A stretch of DNA of 38,753 bases from Brachionus koreanus. Lineage: Eukaryota > Rotifera > Eurotatoria > Ploima > Brachionidae. The translations under genes and the position numbers were made by a program. The notes below the pieces were generated by a model. The model was not told the DNA's origin. It ran no database searches and worked only from the letters and a program-made list of their open reading frames with translations. The stretch spans positions 283,242 to 321,994 of the forward strand of contig PJRA01000428.1 of assembly GCA_016987375.1 (NCBI GenBank). Reading direction: 5' to 3'. Each line of letters begins with the position of its first letter. Within the stretch, counting starts at the first letter, position 1. Below, in pieces: positions 19,312 to 29,241 of this stretch.

Positions 19312-19380
19312 GCCTGTTTAGCCGAGCGGTTTGTGTGTTAGTCATACAAGCAAAGGATCGAAGCTTCAAACCCGCTGAAG
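19312..19380 (+). pseudogene. tRNA-like sequence (decayed tRNA or SINE head)
   Basis: GCCTGTTTAGCCGAGCGG (19312-19329) contains a good RNA polymerase III A box (TAGCCGAGCGG). AGCTTCAAACC (19362-19372) is a passable B box with normal internal spacing. The acceptor stem does not close, because nothing near 19380 pairs with GCCTGTT, and the anticodon arm is not clear. It lies about 70 bp after the mariner fragment. It is best read as a tRNA-derived SINE head or a tRNA pseudogene, not a working tRNA. Confidence 0.5.
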
Positions 19381-19439
19381 GTGAAAAAATCTTCAAAATA
19401 TCTCTGCAATACGGGGGCATGCTTAAACCTCTTTCATAA

Positions 19440-20192
19440 AATATTATCATTTGCAGTGGAGATGATCAACTCGATTTATTAGCCTCTGTGTCACATCGAA
19501 GCAGTTGTGATCAATTATCGACTTGGATAGAATAGGGTCAAAAAAAGTAAATAATTTAAATGGTACTAAATTTTCCGTAAAAAAACTTGATATAAGGAAA
19601 AATTTTCAAAAAATATTAAACTACAAAAATTTAATTCTAAATGAATATTCAATTAAATTTAGTTGTCAATATCAATTAAAATAGCTTTTTAAATAAAAGT
19701 ACATTAAATATTTTCAAGTTATTTATTATAAAGCTTCTAGAGAAGAAATAAAATTAAATTAATTAGCCCAAAAAAATTTAATCCTAGCAAATAAAATTTG
19801 ATTTATTTAACCGGATTCTTTAAATTACTACAAGGGAATAAAAAATAATAAAATAATATTATATAGATATTAAAAAACGACCTTATATATATTAATTTTC
19901 AAAACAATTATTTTGATCTTTTTGAATTTGGTTTAATTTTCTTCTAATAAATCAATTTGATTGATTTGAAAAAATAGTCTATGAGATATGAGGATTTTAA
20001 ATTCTAGTATAAACAAAAGCTGAAATAACTGCTGATAGTATAAATCAAATTGTAAGCAAATAGTTTAAGAGAAACTCAAGAAAAACAAATTTACCAAGAT
20101 TTTATCTGCCGAGATTTATGATACTTGATAAAATCAAATAAGCTAAAAGTAAACTTTAACAAATAGAATTCAAGAATCAAACACATAAATAG
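19440..20192. other. AT-rich intergenic DNA upstream of the Quiver-like gene
   Basis: Nothing recognised; it presumably includes the promoter of the gene at 20193. Confidence 0.4.
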
Positions 20193-20818
20193 ATGCTTTT
20201 TAATTTTTATTTGAGACTTTTTCTTATTTTCTTTACATTTTATAAATATACAGGTATTTTAATAAGAAAAAATAAATATCCAATTTTTTGTTCCTAATAC
20301 AATTTTAAATTAAAGAAACAATTGATTGTTTTGAATGTTTATCTTTCAATCATGATAATCCTGAATGTGAAGATCCGTTCTATGGCTCAAAAAATGTATC
20401 ATTGAAAAAAAACTGCCTTACTGTTATTCCTTATCATGATGGGTATTACAGGGCGACTCATTGTTTAAAACTAAATGCTGAAGGTTTGTTGACAAATAAT
20501 TTTTAAGTTTTTTATCGATAATTTTTAATTAAAGGGTACGGATTGAGCTATCTTATAAGGACATGTGTTGTTGATCCTGGTTCTGGCAAGGATCAAAATA
20601 TAGTTCAAGTCAGTCATTGCGGCTTGATTTCACTAGAAAATTTTTATGGCATCAATTTTACTATAAAATTTGACAAATTCAAAACTTTATGGAATGTTTT
20701 TAATGGATGTTTGAGTATATGCCAACATGATGAATGCAACCACTGCTGCTATCAGCAGGCTTCTTTTTCTTTACTTAGTTTAATGATATTTTTGACTTTG
20801 GCTACAATAAAAATTTAA
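20193..20818 (+). CDS. Quiver/sleepless-type Ly6 (three-finger) GPI-anchored protein, three exons
   Basis: Exons are 20193-20253, 20316-20483 and 20535-20818, with GT-AG introns of 62 and 51 nt (donors GTATTT, GTTTGT; acceptors TTAAAG, TTAAAG). The joined protein is 170 residues. It has a short hydrophobic signal peptide (MLFNFYLRLFLIFFTFYKYT) followed by ETIDCFECLSFNHDNPECED and PFYGS. C-x-x-C, the later Cys and D-P-F are the hallmark start of Quiver/sleepless Ly6 domains. Further Cys follow at NC, HC, TC and HC, and the domain closes with CQHDECNHCC; the Cys-Asn end is typical of three-finger folds. A hydrophobic tail (FSLLSLMIFLTLATIKI) is a GPI-attachment signal. Relatives in insects modulate potassium channels and nicotinic receptors at the neuronal surface; the target here is unknown. 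The first exon is the least certain part. Confidence 0.8.
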
Positions 20819-21462
20819 CAAAAAAAATTTAATTTTTAGCAAAATTTTTTTGTTCAATTTGGGTTTCCTTTATAGTTCAGATACAGATTTTTCTCAATTA
20901 ACATTGAGATAATTATTTAGCTGCTATAGCAACGTTCACTAATTTAAAACTAACAAATAATTTGAATAATTTTTCATTTTTGCATTATAGTAACTTTTTC
21001 GTTCAATTTTTTCCTAAGTCAGTTATATTAATTAGACAAAATGACAAAAATATCCACTTTAAGTTCGTCTAATCGTATTTTTCATTTGTAAAATTTGAAA
21101 TTAAACTAATTTTATTGCATGATTATGTTTAAATAAACATTTCAAATACATTTCTCTAAGTCGTTTGGTAAACTTGCGTGCAAAATGTTTTGTTTGGCTT
21201 ATTTAAATTGTTATTTTTATTACTTTTTTTTAAATTTAATTTTTTTTAATTATTCGCTGTTGGATTGAAAACTTGTTCAAATTTGAATAAGAGATTTTTG
21301 CCAATTTTCTTAGACTTTCCCCACTGATGTTTAGAATTCACTGTTAGAAAAAAAATTTAATCGTTCTCAAGACACTTGGCACATTAAGTAAGTAGCTAAA
21401 ATTACATGTTTTTTTCAAAAAGATGCTTTTTCTATATAAAGCTTAATATTCGGCAAAAAATT
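20819..21462. other. AT-rich intergenic DNA
   Basis: No gene is recognised between the Ly6-type gene and the tRNA. Confidence 0.4.
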
Positions 21463-21479
21463 CGTCCCTAGGTGGATTC

Positions 21480-21516
<37 letters not shown>

Positions 21517-21536
21517 GCCGATTGCGCCATAAAGAC
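21463..21536 (-). tRNA. tRNA-Asn (anticodon GUU)
   Basis: A 74-nt sequence with the full cloverleaf. The acceptor stem GTCTTTA pairs with TAGGGAC (two G-U wobbles). The A box is TGGCGCAATCGG, the anticodon loop is CTGTTAA within TTCGG/CCGAA, and the B box is GGTTCGAATCC. The sequence closely follows the conserved metazoan tRNA-Asn. The anticodon GTT reads AAC/AAU. No intron and no encoded CCA, as expected for a nuclear gene. Confidence 0.97.
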
Positions 21537-22311
21537 TCTGATTAATTAAGTCTTTAGTAGATAGAAAGCTTTCGATGGCATAAAATTTGAAATTTTCTTT
21601 TAAATTCGAAATTATATTTGATTTCAAATTTGATTTCAAAATTTTAGATTCAAACTAAATTAATTTAAAAAAAAATTTCCTCTAAGCTCTCATGAATTTT
21701 TTCTTTGCATTATTTAATTCTAAAATTTAGGTTTCATAAGATCTCTATTGTTTTTCTTTTGTTTTTTGGGCAATTGCTCTAAAAATCTCAATTTTTTGCT
21801 TTACTAAAAGGTAAACTGTTTTTATAAAGCTTTATTTGAATTTGAAAAAAAAAACTTGTATTTAAATAAATTTAGATTGAATCCGAATGGATAATAAAGC
21901 TGCGGAATTAGTCTTAAAATAATAGTTTCCTAAGCAACTTCTAATTAATTATTTATTCAATTTAGTAAGAAAATATAAAAAGCATGTCCTTGCTATTAGC
22001 CGTATTAATCTAATTTATTTTTTTTCAGGTCTAGTAGTAAACAGCCTGGGTCTTCAATTTTTAAAAACTCTAAGTTTTAAATTTGAAATTTTTTATTAAA
22101 AGCTGTCTGTGTGTGTTTTATGTAAATTGTATTTTTCATTAAATTTAATTTAAATTTTTTTTATTATTTTTTTTTTTAAATAATCAGATAAGCTAATTAG
22201 AAAAATTGCGATTGTTTGAAATTTGATAAAAATTTTTTTAACAAAAAAAAGCATATTGGATTTATTTTATTATTTAGACAAATTTAAGGTTTATTTTCTA
22301 GATAATGAAAC
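21537..22311. other. AT-rich upstream region of the 473-aa gene
   Basis: A strong 3' splice site (TTTTTTTTCAG) ends at 22029 and another (TTTATTTTCTAG) ends at 22301, ten bases before the start codon at 22312. They may mark 5'-UTR exons. A nine-codon upstream frame starting at ATG 22305 overlaps the main ORF out of frame. No other gene is seen. Confidence 0.4.
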
Positions 22312-23733
22312 ATGCTCACATCGGTTATTGAGGCTCCGATCAGTGCAGAATCGTCTTTGATTTCTAAAATTATCAAAATTCGAAGCACAATACCGGAAAA
22401 AATTTATTCGAGTAACAAAAATGAAAATATTAGCAAAAAAAATCTAGTTATAAGCTCATCAACTGACTCTTCAATGGACGAAACAGACAATAGCGAAGAG
22501 GACACCTATGGCTGCAAATCTAACATTGATATCAAGCATATTTACAATTGTTTGCATGAATTGGACGAGCAAAAAACAAAAGAAATAGTTGATGACCATT
22601 TTTTCTATGACAATTTTGTCTATGAGACAAACTCGAATCAAGCTAATTCGATAAAATTGGGCCCAGCCAAGTACAAAAACAGAACGATTGAGTTTACTGA
22701 TTGGCAAGATGGTTTGAGCGATTGGCAAATGACCCATGCTTATCCATCGTTCAAACAGTACATGCAAACAATAAAAACTAAATTAAAAGCTAGAAAAAAT
22801 GATTTAGAGTTTGATGCCGAATTGGGATTTTTTGTTCCTACATTTAGGCAAAAACTGACTCAACAAAAGCCTGTTGTAAATTCCTCAAATATGAATGCGG
22901 CAAATTTAAACACACTCAACAATTCCTATGCTTCAAGTAAACTAATAAAAGAGCTTAATAGAATTGCATCGAATCAGTATGACGCATCTAGACGGTCAAG
23001 TTCGGCAGCTAGTAATAGACGCTGCTTGTCAATAAAGCCCGCTGCATTGCCATTCTCTTCATCCAACGAAAACAATTTGTTCTCGCATCTCCAGCTGCGA
23101 AGTGACGAGCTAGATCGAGTAAGAAATCAAAAAAATTTTCGTCTTGATTACAAAAGCCTTAGTTCGAAACTAGCCCAAGAGCACTTAAACAACATACATC
23201 CTAACTCAAACAAATCAAATCAGCTTGTTTCGCTAGATGAAGTAGACAAGCTTGACTCGGACGAAGACTTGATGTCCAGCAAGTACACTTTTCACAAGTC
23301 CGACTCGGATAATTTGATAAGAAATAGCGGCTTTTTGGTCAATAATAATCACAGTATGAACAATATTAGCTCAAAACTTCTCAAAGTTTCTTCATTTAGT
23401 GTAAATAATCAGCCATTGAGTGCAAATGAAATTTTAGAAAAGCATAAATTTTATATAGACAGTGATTTTAGTGATATAAATCAGCCTTATAGTAAAGTGA
23501 ACCCTTACAAGTCAAAAAAAAACAACAACTCTCCTTTGAATAAAACGTCTGGAGTTAATACAAACTCAAGCAACGGAATGTACACACACAACTCGCCCAA
23601 AGCTGATACCAGAAGTCTTGATATTGACTTGAGTGTGACAAATTCAGCAACTAATCCAGGTGCGACTACACTACCGCCAATAGTGTCCGGTAAACGAATT
23701 AATCTTCCTCTTGGACAGCATAGGTATTTATAA
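22312..23733 (+). CDS. Uncharacterised low-complexity protein (473 aa)
   Basis: One uninterrupted ORF with non-random codon use and many Ser and Asn, and no signal peptide or membrane segment. Residues ~1-75 are Ser/Glu/Asp-rich. A more ordered block at about 80-185 holds aromatic and charged residues (HIYNCLHELDEQ, DDHFFYDNFVYE, IEFTDWQDGLSDWQMTHAYP, FDAELGFFVPTFRQKL) and is the most likely conserved domain. The remainder is disordered, with Ser/Asn runs and acidic motifs (DEVDKLDSDEDLM), ending LPLGQHRYL. I do not recognise the family. A cytoplasmic or nuclear scaffold or regulator is a guess from composition only. An in-frame TGA eight bases before the ATG supports the start, provided no upstream exon is spliced on. 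Confidence 0.7.
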   Translation: MLTSVIEAPISAESSLISKIIKIRSTIPEKIYSSNKNENISKKNLVISSSTDSSMDETDNSEEDTYGCKSNIDIKHIYNCLHELDEQKTKEIVDDHFFYDNFVYETNSNQANSIKLGPAKYKNRTIEFTDWQDGLSDWQMTHAYPSFKQYMQTIKTKLKARKNDLEFDAELGFFVPTFRQKLTQQKPVVNSSNMNAANLNTLNNSYASSKLIKELNRIASNQYDASRRSSSAASNRRCLSIKPAALPFSSSNENNLFSHLQLRSDELDRVRNQKNFRLDYKSLSSKLAQEHLNNIHPNSNKSNQLVSLDEVDKLDSDEDLMSSKYTFHKSDSDNLIRNSGFLVNNNHSMNNISSKLLKVSSFSVNNQPLSANEILEKHKFYIDSDFSDINQPYSKVNPYKSKKNNNSPLNKTSGVNTNSSNGMYTHNSPKADTRSLDIDLSVTNSATNPGATTLPPIVSGKRINLPLGQHRYL

Positions 23734-25072
23734 AACAAATCCTATAAACTAGCTGATGAAATCTAATTTTAAAATTATTCACATAAAAATAATTATTATT
23801 CACCATATTTTTTTATTTCTTTTTTTTAAATTATTTAAAAAATAAAAATTCAGAGTAAATGTTTTGTTTAATTTAATCTAAAAAATTACAGAGAAAATTA
23901 CTCGATTAATTATCTAGTCATGAGACAAACTCTGAATTTTTATTTTTTATTTACACTTTTTGATTTTTTTTTCTCAATGACCAAATAAACTTTATTATCC
24001 AAATTTTTGTTTTTTTTTTTCAAAATACACTGACTTTTCAGTACTAATTGTCTTTTGGCACTTATTTTTGCTCGATAAATAAAAGCTTAATCAAAATTTT
24101 CTGGCTTGTAAATAGCACAATAAATAGGGTCAAGGTAAAAAACAAAGTTTTAGTTTAGCTTAGGAATAATGCCATTTGAGAACATCCACGCTTCGATTTA
24201 TTAATTTTTTTCTACACAATTCCAGCAGAATACAGGCCATTACTAAGTTAGTTAATTTTTTATTAATAAATTTAAGCGATAATTCAGGTAATGTGGAGCA
24301 AAAAGCTTACTCTGATGTTAAAAATTATATCCGAAGCAGATCAAGAGCAGAAACGAGTACTAAGCCAAAGAGAAAAGTTCTAAAAACCTCCCGAGTTACG
24401 TTTACTTTTAAAGTATCTAAATGCAAATCGGTATGCGAAATAAAATAATTTCTTTTAAACACCTCTTTTTAAAAACTCGTTTGGTTAACAGTTTTTTTTA
24501 TTATATTTTAATTAAATTTGTTTTTTGATTTTTTAAATGCTTTTTTATTCTAATTTAACAAATTTGCTAACAAAATTTTTTTTATTTTCAATATTCTCAA
24601 TAAAAATTATAATAGTCAATTTTAAATTAAAATTTTACAAATTAACTGACAATTTCTCTGAATGCTAAGAAATAAAACTTTAAGAGTCAGATTTAATTTA
24701 ATTCGGATAAAATTCTAAGTTGAATTTATTTTTCAAATTCTTTAAAATATATTTAAAAATTTTTTCGCTTATTTTTGAATTTTGAATTAATATTAATTTA
24801 ATGGTGGACACGGTTAAGTTTAATGTGGGAAGAAAAAATGTCACTGACAGGATTTTAGAATATTAAAATTTTTAGAAGGAAATAGAAATATTAACAATTT
24901 TAGAGAATTTTTTTAAGTATTTTGCAAAAATGTGAAAATTTCTAAAATTAATTATTTAAATAGATCAATTATTTTATTGATATTTTATTAATAGTAATTG
25001 CGATTTTGCTTTAAAATGTTGGATATTTCGATTCTAAAATCTTTTTAATTCTAAAACATAAAGTCACATTAT
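23734..25072. other. AT-rich intergenic DNA with one doubtful small ORF
   Basis: A 90-codon plus-strand frame at 24176-24448 ends in a basic stretch (STKPKRKVLKTSRV). A second overlapping frame from ATG 24291 also looks coding-like (KIISEADQEQKRVLSQREKF). The segment 24280-24440 is less AT-rich than its surroundings and may be an exon or a repeat fragment, but I cannot choose a frame or a family. The rest holds nothing recognised. Confidence 0.3.
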
Positions 25073-25196
25073 ATTTTAAAATAAACAGAATTTAATGCTC
25101 TTTTAAATGAGTTATCTAAATAATTGTTTGTTAAATTCTAAAAAAATCTATTTAAATCTTTATATTTTGGTTCTGTAATATCATTATTGGAAAAAT
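25073..25196 (+). repeat. Dispersed repeat, copy 2
   Basis: Aligned by eye to 3604-3726. It lies about 250 bp before the mariner fragment and might be a separate nested repeat. Confidence 0.5.
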
Positions 25197-25439
25197 AGAA
25201 ATGATGATGAAATGATATAAACCTTATTTAACTTTTAAATATGAGTTTGGAGCAAGATCAAGTCCAAAAACTTAAAAAGAACAAATAAAACTATGATATA
25301 CAAGAAAATTATTCAATTCTAGAATCCTTTAAACTTTCGTCCTATTAGTATGAAATTTGTTGCAAGAACGTTTTTTTGAGACAAAAATATTGGATTTTAT
25401 TGATAATAGAAATTTTAGTTGGGTTTAAAGAAATCATAG

Positions 25440-26095
25440 TTATAGCAAATTATCAGCAAAAGCAGCATTTCGTGAATTATGTCTGGTAAAAAGTGAAAGT
25501 GTGCCTAAAATATTTAATTTAAAGGTGATACGAGCCTTCAGAGCAAGGGAGGGAAAAGGAGATCAGCCATTCTTTATCAGAATATTCTGCCAATCTTATT
25601 ACTCGCCAATTATCAAATGACCTTTTTACACATCACAATCGATGATATATTTTCACATTAATTTGATAAACAAAGCTAACATGCTGAGTAGTTATTCTTA
25701 GTGATTTGACAGATTTTGATATTCAACGATGCATTGAAAAACTACTTTAAAAAAATCTTGTAGCTGAATAATTTTAAAGACGGATTATTATTTAGGATCA
25801 GAAGTGAATCTATTTTTGAAATTATGATTGGACTAATTAATGGTTGGACCAATCTCAACCAGTTCAGCCACACATGAAAAGAGGACGCTTTGATAAAAAG
25901 GTGATGCTGTGTGTTTGGTGGAATTTTCAAGGGGTACTACTCTTTGAGCTGGTTCCAGACGGTTGTGCAATAAATACAGAACTTTATTCTGAACAGTTAG
26001 AATGATTGAAAACTTTACTTCCATACAATACCTTAATGATACATTAAATGCGTCAAGAAAAATATCCTTCTTTAATTAGGTTTGTTTCTTTAATT
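25440..26095 (+). pseudogene. mariner transposase fragment, copy 2 (longer)
   Basis: The 3' part (about 25860-26095) encodes QPVQPHMKRGRFDKKVMLCV, WWNFQGVLLFELVPDGCAIN and TELYSEQLE, a stop, then LKTLLPYNTL, matching the mid-catalytic region of mariner transposases. Upstream, in shifted frames, are KAAFRELC, VIRAFRAREGKGD and LITRQLSNDLF followed by ITIDDIF. These sit in the right order for the helix-turn-helix end, the L..RQ....F motif and the first catalytic-aspartate region, but they are badly decayed and less certain. At least three frame changes and several stops make it inactive. It shares 123 identical bases with copy 1. Confidence 0.75.
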
Positions 26096-26361
26096 AAGAA
26101 GAAAAGAAAGAGGTGAAAGGGACCGAACTACTTATGAGCATATTGCCCAGATGTTTCTCACTCCTATCATCTTTTTCCCTCAATGGCTCATTTTCCAAGA
26201 AAACCGCATTTTACTAAACAAGAGAATGAGAAAAAGGATATCGAGTGTTTTTTTGGCCATGAATATTACAAAGCATAAATAAGTAAATGGACAAAAATTA
26301 AAAATGATATTAAGTTATGGTTTTTTTTATAAGGTAAAGAATTTATTTTTTAATAGAATTA
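26096..26361. other. Non-coding stretch between transposon fragments
   Basis: A purine-rich patch (26096-26125) and otherwise mixed sequence; nothing recognised. Confidence 0.35.
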
Positions 26362-26596
26362 CGATTTTTAAATAAAGAAAAAACTCCAACGTGGTCGATT
26401 TTTCTGAGCTTTGCTTTGACACCCGCCATTAGCGATTTCACAAAATTCTCTTTTTGTCTTTTGTCGGCCCTCCATTTTGAATACGGTTGATTGTATTATA
26501 TATGGTACCTCGATCAATTCCTTGCTTTGTGTGACAAGGTCAGATTTTTTCATTTGTGAAATCATATTTTTGACTGCTTTTCGAAAATTCTCTCGT
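26362..26596 (-). pseudogene. Probable Tc1-like transposase N-terminal fragment at a gap edge
   Basis: The minus strand reads MISQMKKSDLVTQSKELIEV, PYIIQSTVFKMEG and IANGG.QSKAQ. In Tc1 transposases a helix-turn-helix with a ...VPY.T.QS.VFK... pattern precedes an R-x-G-R-P-type hinge. The resemblance is moderate and the frame ends soon afterwards. The fragment runs into the gap at 26597, so its extent is unknown. Confidence 0.4.
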
Positions 26597-27111
26597 NNNN
26601 NNNNNNNNNNNNNNNNNNNNNNNNNNNNNNNNNNNNNNNNNNNNNNNNNNNNNNNNNNNNNNNNNNNNNNNNNNNNNNNNNNNNNNNNNNNNNNNNNNNN
26701 NNNNNNNNNNNNNNNNNNNNNNNNNNNNNNNNNNNNNNNNNNNNNNNNNNNNNNNNNNNNNNNNNNNNNNNNNNNNNNNNNNNNNNNNNNNNNNNNNNNN
26801 NNNNNNNNNNNNNNNNNNNNNNNNNNNNNNNNNNNNNNNNNNNNNNNNNNNNNNNNNNNNNNNNNNNNNNNNNNNNNNNNNNNNNNNNNNNNNNNNNNNN
26901 NNNNNNNNNNNNNNNNNNNNNNNNNNNNNNNNNNNNNNNNNNNNNNNNNNNNNNNNNNNNNNNNNNNNNNNNNNNNNNNNNNNNNNNNNNNNNNNNNNNN
27001 NNNNNNNNNNNNNNNNNNNNNNNNNNNNNNNNNNNNNNNNNNNNNNNNNNNNNNNNNNNNNNNNNNNNNNNNNNNNNNNNNNNNNNNNNNNNNNNNNNNN
27101 NNNNNNNNNNN
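26597..27111. other. Assembly gap (515 N)
   Basis: Run of undetermined bases. A second copy of the retroelement tail starts immediately to its right. Frames spanning the gap are not evidence of coding. Confidence 0.99.
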
Positions 27112-27186
27112 ATGACAAAGCAGGAAGACTATATTAGTCTAGCTATAGTAGACTTTTCTTTTTTTATTATTTATACCAACATTGTT
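27112..27186 (-). mobile_element. Second copy of the retroelement 3' tail
   Basis: This segment aligns along its whole length to 15714-15787 with scattered differences. TGACAAAGCAGGAAGACTA and GCTATAGTAGACTTTTC are shared exactly. It therefore belongs to the same non-LTR family as the RT fragment at 15715-16996, in the same orientation. On its right, a minus-strand frame (MSSVNNEGPGGGVKEAKHCI, up to about 27300) may be further element sequence, but I cannot place it. Confidence 0.7.
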
Positions 27187-28877
27187 CACTACTTGGTTTG
27201 ATGGAAAGTTTTGCCTTGCTTAATATTTTGTTAGCTTCGAGCGAATGCAATGCTTTGCTTCCTTTACTCCTCCACCAGGTCCTTCATTATTAACTGAACT
27301 CATAAATTCCTTATTGTAATACCAATTGACATGATTATATTTTTTTTTGAATTTTATAAAATTGAATCTTATTGATAAATTAAAAAAGGTTAAAAAACGC
27401 AAAGTTTTTTTTACTATGCCTAATAAATGTAATAAAAAAAGGAAAAAATTGAAGACGGTTTAAAAATTCTCTAGTTTATTTTGTTTATTTAAAATTTTAT
27501 TTTAAAATACATGAATTCAAATTATTAATTTTGAGAAAAAAATATTTTTCAAATCAATCTCAAGAATTAAAAGCTTTCAAATGACAGATTTCAAATCTTT
27601 CCATCGATCAAACATTGACTATTGACCATTAACTATTGACAATTTTTAAACCAATTTGTCACTTAATTATCGACCAGAAACTGATATTCCAAAGACATTA
27701 GCACAGTATTTGAGTTAGTTTGACCTGGCAAGCGTTTTATCTTCGCATGCATCTAATTTACTATCATAATCTTCATTGCGATTAACCCTGTTACTGGTCA
27801 CGAGTCACTGTTTTTGCTCACACCGGATTCTTCTGAATTTGGCCAACATTAGAGCCTATAATCAAAAAACAGTCTAAATATTTATCTGATCATTTTAAAT
27901 AAGTTAATTGATCAGTTGTGTTAGAATCTAACACAACCATAGATCACCAAAGATCACAAAGGTTGCAAAAGTAATTATTTTGTCGTAATAAAAACTATAA
28001 TGAATGTCAAAAAATTTTTATTATTTTTTTTCAATATATTGATCAATAAGTTAGACCTAGATCTCTAGATCTATGATAGCAGAACAATTAAAATTGTTCA
28101 ATTTTTTTAGCTGATTTTCTTAGCTGATGTGAATTTTCGTTTTAACCAATTAATTGAATCAAATTAAATTTTTCAATGACTAGAAATGAAAATTTATGAA
28201 ACTAAAACTTAATATTGAAGATGTTATGAGTAAAAAATGCTTCAATTGTGGTTTTTAAATTCTTTTCAATACTAAAAGCTCTTAAGAAATTGTAAATTAG
28301 TACCACATTTGTTTTTGAAAATATAGTTTAGCTTAACTTTGCAATTAAATAAATTAGTTTTTTGTCTCGTAAATTTTGCTAAGATAATTTTTAATTTAGT
28401 AAGATTCCTAATCAAGAAACTTTTAATTTTTTACAAGCATTTAAATTCACTCTAAACCAACAATTGAGGTAAAATTAAATTGAGTTCAGCTTGTAGAGTC
28501 ATAAAAAATAATTTTTTTTTTTACTGATAAATTAATATCTTGATTTCAAAGATTTAGTTCCAGTTTAATTTAATTCTTTAACTAGATGGCATTTTTCTCA
28601 TAATGAAGTTTCTTAAATTATAAGTAGCAGATTTTTATCGCTGATAAAAAAAAATTTGATTCAATTTTTGAATCAAGAAAAGCCTAATTTTGAAAAACAA
28701 AAAAAAAAGAAACAAATTTTGCTCTTAATCTGAGATTTTTTTTGACCAAAAATTAAAAACTATGCAACTAATTTAACATATTCTAATAACTAATAACTAA
28801 AAAAAATTCAGAATTTTGTTTTTAAAAGAAATAAAGCGCGTGGTTTCTTTAAGCTTACTAATTGTTTTTTCTTACAG
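27187..28877. other. Intergenic DNA, AT-rich with mixed patches
   Basis: A less AT-rich stretch at about 27650-27860 has broken coding-like frames on the minus strand (NSEESGVSKNSDS, then NRVNRNEDYDSKLDACEDKT in another frame), perhaps a decayed exon. No intact gene is seen. Confidence 0.35.
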
Positions 28878-28949
28878 GTACGCTCAATACCACCGGCCAA
28901 ACAAAGCGCGCTTATACAAAATAACAGCTTGAACAAATGTTTAACATGA
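28878..28949. other. CpG-containing islet with exon-like signals on both strands
   Basis: On the plus strand a clean acceptor (TTGTTTTTTCTTACAG) precedes 23 open codons (VRSIPPAKQSALIQNNSLNK, CLT) and a stop. On the minus strand the same bases read as a signal-peptide-like frame (KHLFKLLFCISALCLAGG) ending at a strong donor (ACCT|GTAAGA), but without an ATG. At most one reading is real, and I cannot choose. Confidence 0.3.
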
Positions 28950-28960
28950 ATGAAAATTAA

Positions 28961-29143
28961 TTAATTTTTTTTTTGTTTTAAAATTAACTTTATTAAAGAA
29001 AAATCCAACTTAAGTAATAATAATAATAATAATAATAACATAGAATAAATTATCAAAATCATAGTTCTTAAAATGTACACTTGGACATTCCAAACTAATT
29101 CCCGGCCAAATGTACCATTTATTTGAGCCTTTTGATCTGTCAT
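28961..29143 (-). CDS. Doubtful small ORF with one hydrophobic segment (60 aa)
   Basis: An ATG-initiated frame begins MTDQKAQINGTFGRELVWNV and has a hydrophobic stretch (ILIIYSM plus Leu run). The Leu run is produced by a TAA/TTA trinucleotide microsatellite at 29016-29038, and the C-terminus is AT-rich Leu/Lys. The first ~35 codons look coding-like, so it may be a small membrane protein or exon. It could equally be 3'-UTR sequence of the Maf-like gene just upstream on the same strand. Confidence 0.2.
   Translation of the reverse strand: MTDQKAQINGTFGRELVWNVQVYILRTMILIIYSMLLLLLLLLLKLDFSLIKLILKQKKN
29016..29038. repeat. (TAA)n microsatellite
   Basis: About seven tandem TAA units. Confidence 0.9.
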
Positions 29144-29241
29144 TGCAAAAAAAAAAAACGGATGTCAGACAAAATAAAGCACTGTTTTAAAAAAATTTAA
29201 AAAAATAAAACAAAAAAATATTTTCTATCCCTAAATGCTTA

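Noticed and set aside
25742..26024. Two minus-strand ORFs of 62-63 codons
   Set aside because: Antisense shadows of the plus-strand mariner fragment.
26477..27118. Overlapping plus- and minus-strand ORFs across the second gap
   Set aside because: Both consist almost entirely of undetermined bases.
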